Source: Planoprotostelium fungivorum (Eukaryota > Evosea > Variosea > Cavosteliida > Cavosteliaceae). From it: a stretch of DNA of 13,221 nt. Under the pieces are notes generated by a model that had not been told where the DNA came from, did not search any database, and saw only the letters and a list, made by a program, of their open reading frames with translations. How positions within the stretch are numbered: position 1 is the stretch's first letter; the number at the start of each line of letters is the position of its first letter. Both the position numbers and the translations under genes were made by a program. The stretch covers positions 1 to 13,221 of the forward strand of contig MDYQ01000397.1 of NCBI GenBank assembly GCA_003024175.1. Direction: 5' to 3'. Shown here piece after piece: positions 8,219-13,221 of the stretch.

Positions 8219-8554
8219 TCAGTCTTCCTGTACTGGGTCAGACGTCTCGTTGGCTCGTCTCTTCACCTCAAAAAGGTGTGCGGCTTGTTCTGTGGTTGTC
8301 TTTCGAAAAGTGAGGAAAGAAACATCGATATCTTGTGTGAACGGAGGATGCCTGCCTCGAAGGAGGATGGACCATTTCTCAGTTTTCGGTCCTCGGAGGT
8401 TGGGAAAAAACGACACCTGACAGCCATCTGCATCCTCCGAAGATCTGTAGCTCTCGCCAGAGCGATCTATAGATGTAGCATAATGGAGAGAAGAATAAAC
8501 TCTTGAAGACTGATTTGTCTTGGAATGTGGAAAGTGGCGACATGAATGATTCAA
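8219..8554 (-). other. Possible upstream exon of the cysteine-containing gene (unresolved)
   Basis: An open minus-strand frame whose later part reads like protein (for example PFTQDIDVSFLTFRK and TTTEQAAHLFEVKRR) ends with TGA right before the ATG at 8216. A GTGAAG donor after AAHLFE and an AG before the ACA codon of the next frame would join it in phase 0, but that acceptor is weak. The plus strand here is also open (8189-8506) and the plus-strand micro-exon gene needs a 5' end somewhere in this interval, so the strand is not certain. Confidence 0.3.
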
Positions 8555-8589
8555 GATTTGACTGATTCACCTTCTTTCTGACATTGTGC

Positions 8590-9403
8590 TGGACACTGAT
8601 ATAAAGAATAGAGCAGCGCTGTTTAGGACGCGGTGTTGGTGTGGATCAGCCATGAAAAAATGCTGATTTCAATAAAATCCCAATTTTTCTGTCTCGTCAG
8701 AACATCATTCATATTCGAATTGAAAGGTGATGATCTCTCATCTTCAATGCTGATGAACGATAAGGCACAAATAATGTTCCCTCCAGACTGAAGAGAAGTA
8801 AAGATGATTGCCCCAAACAATTCCCCAGCATGTTGTTGAATGTAGAGGGAGACATATTGAGAAAGTTAGCAGGTGAGGATCTCATCTCATCCTCTGTTGA
8901 ATGACATCAGAGATCATGAATGTCATCCAAACCAAAGAGACGGTTCATTGCAAAAACATAAGAAGAGATTGAAGCTAGGTGAGGGGAACGAGAACAAGGT
9001 GTATTTTGATTTGATTCTGGTCTTTGTGGAAGCGAGAGAGAACTGACGGAGGTGAAGCACGTACGAGCACTATTCATTGGACCCCAACGATCCTAATTAC
9101 GTCAAGAACGATGTTGGGAAACAGAAAGGGTGAGAGAGAAACGAGAACTTGACTGAGAGAGAATAGAAAGCAGAAGAGGAAGCCGGGGCAGAAGGTGCAG
9201 AGTGACAAACAACCGGACAGCCAGATGAACAAGATTGATTCCGTGAGTTCACATCGAGTCGATCATCATCACTGATTCATGACAGATCATCTTGGAGAGG
9301 AAGACGAATAAGAACAGTGCTCCATCCGCAAAAGGTGATCCCACATTCATCGACATCTCACTCATCTCGTGCAGACTTATCGAAGAAGGCGAAAATCAAA
9401 TAA
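8590..9403 (+). CDS. Small basic protein from micro-exons, 5' end unresolved
   Basis: Chained plus-strand exons: about 8590-8632, 8701-8726, 8765-8872, 8911-8942, 8975-9000, 9058-9129, 9167-9242, 9286-9334 and 9375-9403 (TAA). Phases match at every join, giving about 140 residues without a stop. The middle reads SMLLNVEGDILRKLAEIM, then YEHYSLDPNDPNYVKND, then a Lys/Gln/Arg-rich tail ending DLSKKAKIK, suggesting a nucleic-acid-associated or nucleolar protein; this is inference only. I do not recognise the family. The start codon is not found: the first exon has no in-frame ATG, so at least one exon lies upstream. The 32-nt intron at 8943-8974 is the weakest step. Exons from 9058 on are the most convincing. 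Confidence 0.5.
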
Positions 9404-9414
9404 ACTCATGTCTC

Positions 9415-10794
9415 TCACTCTTCATTCTCTTTCGTTCCGTTCTTGGTGGCCTCTTGAATGGCAATCAATTTGGGATTCAACTTCCTCGACTGTTTGACGG
9501 GCACTGTCTTTGGTCTCACCATCTCTGCGGCAGGAAGGAGAGAAGATAAGTGTTCGTGTCCGTTCTCCCTTGCAAAATGCCACGCCGTCTTCCCCTCTCT
9601 CGTCTCTTCTTTGACCAAACTCTCATCATAAAGAGCTCTGAATAAACTCTCCTCTCCCAAGGCCGCCGCCAACATCAGAGGGGTCACTCCCGTGTTATTG
9701 GCACGAGTCAGAGGAGAGCGGCCATCGAGGATCAACATGTGAGCACATTGGATGGCACCGTTCGAAAGGGCTGAGTGCAATGGTGTGTCTCCGTCCATGC
9801 CGAGGGAGTCTACACGGATGTCGGGGTGGTCCAGGAGGGCTCTCAAGACGTTTGGTTTCTCCCAGGCGGCGACTTTGTGGAGGGCGGTCCATCTCATGTA
9901 ATCGGCACCATTGATGTCCATGTTGGGGTCTTGTATCCACGTCAGAGCCGCCTGTTCGTCGAGGGGTGCTTCTAAGAGTTTGGAGAGGACCCTCTTCTGG
10001 ACGGGTGTCTTTGATGGTGGCAGTGTCATCTTCGTGATGGTGGATGGTGGTTGAGACTGACCCAGAACGAAATCGTGGATCACTTTTGAAGTGGATGTTT
10101 CACCTGATTCGAGATGAGATGATGTGCAGGAATCGAGATTACCGTAGTCTTGGGCAACATCTTGTGGTGTCTTTCCCCATTTATCTTCGAGCTCTCTGTC
10201 GGCTCCTCCCTCTAATAGAAGGAAAGCGATCTCTGCATCACCACGGGTGGCACTGATTGATGATTATCGACACCGTTCGATACTTGAATAGTCTTACGCA
10301 ATGTGAAGGGCCGTCTCTTTCCACATGTTGGCGAAATTGATGGACTGTCTGAGATCGTGTCACATGGAGTATCATTGGGTGATGTACCTGATCCTTCCAT
10401 CTTTCAGGAGCTCTCTCACTGAACTAGAAGACCCTGAGACGACCGCTTGGTGCAGACTTGTTCCTCCTCTCTTGTTGGTGATCAAGACATCGGTTCGTTT
10501 GTCTTGTAAAAGTAATTGTATCACTCTGATCTCTCCATAGGCACAGGCCTATATAAGTCAGATCCGGTAGATTGATGCATCAACTCCAAACAAAATGAAC
10601 TTTACCCAATGTAAAGCTGACATCGATTCTTCGTCTAATTGATTCACATCCGTTTCGGATGATGCTAAGAGTTGGGTGAGCATCGGAAGGTCTCCCCTCA
10701 TAGATGCTTCAATGAACTTTGGCATCGACACATTTCTGTCCGTTTGCAACCGAGTAGACAACAGACCACGCTCGATAGAAGTACGTGCCTCCAT
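9415..10794 (-). CDS. Ankyrin-repeat protein with two repeat blocks
   Basis: Minus-strand exons 10794-10606, 10548-10388, 10348-10298 and 10252-9415 (TGA), introns 57, 39 and 45 nt, 412 aa. The splice joins recreate ankyrin cores exactly: SALHW+ACAYGEI across intron 1 and ETALHIA+ATRGDAEI across intron 3. Block 1 (about residues 24-175) has four repeats, the last reading LLLEGGADRELEDKWGKTPQ. A Ser/Thr/Pro-rich linker follows (about 175-217). Block 2 (about 218-375) has about four repeats (RWTALHKVAAW, GDTPLHSALSNGA, GVTPLMLAAALGE, GKTAWHFARENGHE). The last 40 residues are Lys/Asn/Glu-rich. No BTB, SOCS box or kinase domain, so probably a binding or adaptor protein; no specific name is justified. 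Start: first in-frame ATG, 153 bp from the divergent CUL3 ATG. Introns here do not follow repeat boundaries, unlike the array gene. Confidence 0.87.
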
Positions 10795-10947
10795 CACACA
10801 TGAGCCGTGAGAAATAAATGTCAGAAATAAGGCAGTGTAGAGCGATCACCCATTTTCGTTTCGCAGACAGTCTACGGTGAAGGGTTTCACTGAAGCTCTT
10901 TCACTGACGAGTTCATCCAACTCGAAACCCCTTCCTCATCGCTCACC
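10795..10947. promoter_or_regulatory. Shared gap between divergent ankyrin gene and CUL3
   Basis: Only 153 bp separate the two divergent start codons, so the promoters and 5' UTRs of both genes must lie here or extend into each other. No clear TATA box is seen. The sequence just before the CUL3 ATG ends in CTCACC, a purine-free but C-rich start context. The layout predicts coordinated transcription; this is inference. Confidence 0.5.
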
Positions 10948-13211
10948 ATGAAGAAAAAGATTACCATCAAACCTTACCGTCAGGTGTCTATGGACCCAGA
11001 CTACGCAGATAAGACGTGGAAGTTATTACAGAGGGCCATTCACGAGATTCATAAACAAAATGCCAGCGGTCTCAGTTTCGAAGAACTATATAGGTGATTT
11101 TACCATCAGCGGCCCAAAATGTTGATCTTATAACAGAAATGCATACAACATGGTCTTACACAAATATGGAGACATGTTATATAACGGCCTCAAAACCGAA
11201 CTCGACAAACATCTGGAAGATGTCCGCAGCGTCATCGTCAGATCTGTAGATGAAGAGTTCCTATCCATCATGAACAAGTCTTGGGGCGATCACAAAGTTT
11301 GCATGCTTATGATCCGAGACATTCTGATGTACATGGTGAGCGACGTCACGTCACCATTCCAACACTCATCGCATGAATAGGACCGCGTGTACGTCCAGAG
11401 TAACGAAGTCGCCCCCGTCTATGAATTGGGCCTCCAGAGATTCCGTGATATCATAGCCAGGGCAGCAGACGTAAAGGACAGACTCCTCAACCTCCTCCTC
11501 TCGCTCATCGAATACGAGCGTAACGGCAACCAGATCAACCGAGGATTGATCAAGAGTATCACTCAGATGTTGGTCGATCTCAGGGCCGGCTCAAAGACTG
11601 TGTATGAGGAGGACTTTGAGAGGAACTTCCTGGACACCTCCTCCAACTTCTTCAAGAAAGAGAGCCAGGAGTTCATCTCTTCCAACAGCTGCTCAGATTA
11701 CATGAAGAAGGTGAAGATCAGCGGATGAGCGAGATGCTGAATCGAGACAGGTGGAATCGCGCATCAAGGAGGAGTTAGAGAGGGTGAACCACTACATGGA
11801 CCCCAGCACCGAAGTCAAACTGAAAGAAGTTGTCGAGAGAGAGCTCATCTCCAACCACATGAGAACCCTTGTAGATGTGTGTTATCCTTCTCGTGCATGA
11901 GATCACATGGAGAGGTGACTGATGACGCAACAGATGGAGCAGTCTGGATGTATATCCATGTTGAGAGACAACAAGATCGACGATCTGAAGAGGATGTACC
12001 TTCTCTTTGGAAGGGTACCTCAGGGTCACAACCTGGTCAGTGAAGTGATCTCCAAGTACATCAAGGACGTTGGAAAGGGACTCATTCAGGACGAAGAGAA
12101 GCAGAAGGACCACCTCGCCCTCGTTCAGGCTCTCCTCGATATGAAGGACAAGTATGATGTCATCCTATCCACTGCTCTCGGTAACGATAAGATGTTCAGT
12201 CAGTCCATGAACCAGGTACATCGAATCATCAGAGAATTCATCAAACAATGAACTCATTTTCTCCAGGCCTTCGAGTATTTCATCAATCTGAACAGCAAAT
12301 CGGCAGAGTACATCTCACTCTTCATCGATGAGAAGCTGAAGAAGGGACTCAAGGGCGTCAGCGAGGCCGAAGTGGACGTCGTGTTAGACAAGGTGAGAGG
12401 ATGCTCTGAGAAGGATGACGAACCCAGGACAGGTGATGATGTTGTTCCGCTTCCTGCAAGAGAAGGACGTCTTCGAGAAGTATTACAAGCAGCATCTGGC
12501 CAAGAGACTCTTGTTGGGTCGCAGCGTATCGGATGATGTGGAGCAGAACATGATCTCTAAGCTCAAGGTGAGCCATCCATTCGACACCCTCTCACAGTCA
12601 CAGGCCGAGTGTGGATTCCAATTCACATCGAAATTGGCGGGAATGTTCACGGACATGAAGCTATCCAAGGACACGATGGAAGGATTCAAGTCTCACTGTT
12701 CCAACCAGTACCCCAACCAGAGTACAAAGGATGTCTTTGGTGGTGTCGATCTCAGCGTCAACGTCCTCACGACTGGTTTCTGGCCCACAGCTCAGAGCAA
12801 CGCCTGCAATCTACCTCAGGAAGTCATCAAGGCCTGCGAGGTACAACTCGTCCTCTCACTTGATTCTGACAACCTCTCAGGCTTTCAAGAAGTATTACCT
12901 GAGCTGCCATAACGGAAGAAAGTTGAGCTGGCAGACGAACATGGTGAGAGGGAAGAAGAGACGAAGAATGACGAGGGTAGGGCTCAGCAGAAGTGAAGGC
13001 CATCTTCGATCCTTCAGCCAAGGTGGCCAAGATCCTGTCCGTGTCGACACATCAGATGGTGGCCCTGCTCCTCTTCAACGACAGGACGGAGTACACCTGC
13101 AAGGAGATCAACGACACCACCAACATCCCCGCTGCTGATCTCAAGAGGAATCTGATGGCCCTCTCTGCTGGTAAGCAGAAGATCTTGATCAAGTCGGGAG
13201 ATCCAAAGAAG
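10948..13211 (+). CDS. CUL3: Cullin-3, scaffold of BTB-adaptor ubiquitin ligases (3' end outside window)
   Basis: Exons 10948-11093, 11137-11335, 11381-11710, 11751-11876, 11934-12215, 12267-12392, 12433-12567, 12604-12840, 12881-12943 and 12981-13211, where another GTGAGA donor starts; introns are 36-57 nt. The 625 codons match cullin-3 throughout: [128 protein letters not shown]3 holds BTB proteins at its N-terminal helical repeats and RBX1 at its C-terminal cullin homology region to ubiquitinate substrates. Animal CUL3 is about 768 aa, so about 120-140 residues with the winged-helix domain and NEDD8-acceptor lysine lie beyond the right edge. In-frame intron removal and conserved residues indicate a working gene. 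Start: ATG at 10948, before a typical cullin N-terminus. Confidence 0.96.
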
Positions 13212-13221
13212 GTGAGAGAGA

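Noticed and set aside
11094-12980. Stops and frame changes within CUL3 suggesting a pseudogene
   Set aside because: Each break falls in a 36-57 nt GT-AG intron whose removal restores the conserved cullin sequence.
12731-13138. Plus-strand open frame of 135 codons in another frame of CUL3
   Set aside because: Conserved cullin residues are in a different frame, and this frame crosses two CUL3 introns.

Overview
This window is nuclear DNA from an intron-rich eukaryote. Seven genes can be assembled only by removing many very small GT-AG introns (mostly 34-63 nt, donors usually GTGAG or GTAAG, acceptors CAG or TAG). Intergenic gaps are short, TAA, TAG and TGA all act as stops, and there is a clear cullin-3. 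Ankyrin-rich gene content, tiny introns and a compact layout suggest a free-living protist. An amoebozoan (protosteloid-like) is my guess, but the window cannot prove it. All gene models were built by eye from splice sites, reading-frame phase and family resemblance.

Layout. (1) 2-2932, plus: the 3' part of a large ankyrin gene. A non-ankyrin N-terminal region is followed by sixteen consecutive exons of almost exactly one ankyrin repeat each, usually 99 nt and always phase 0. (2) 3173-5254, minus: an 8-exon gene (595 aa) with a disordered Arg/Ser/Gln-rich N-terminus, an unrecognised middle and degenerate ankyrin repeats near the C-terminus. (3) 5687-7214, minus: a 5-exon gene (442 aa) with an unrecognised 245-residue N-terminal region joined to a Nudix hydrolase domain. 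(4) 7471-8216, minus: a 2-exon cysteine-containing orphan (233 aa). (5) about 8590-9403, plus: a small basic protein spread over micro-exons, 5' end unresolved. (6) 9415-10794, minus: a 4-exon ankyrin protein (412 aa) with two repeat blocks. (7) 10948 to the right edge, plus: cullin-3 (CUL3), first 625 codons in ten exons.

Genes working together. Genes 2-4 are tandem on the minus strand. Genes 5 and 6 converge with stop codons 11 bp apart, so their transcripts probably overlap. Genes 6 and 7 diverge from a 153-bp gap, so the ankyrin gene and CUL3 probably share a promoter region. CUL3 scaffolds BTB-adaptor ubiquitin ligases; a functional link to the neighbouring ankyrin protein is only suggested by position.

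Most notable: the ankyrin array of gene 1. Because every repeat exon is phase 0 at both ends, splicing or recombination could add or drop whole repeats without breaking the frame. Its A/T-ending codon usage also differs visibly from the rest of the window.
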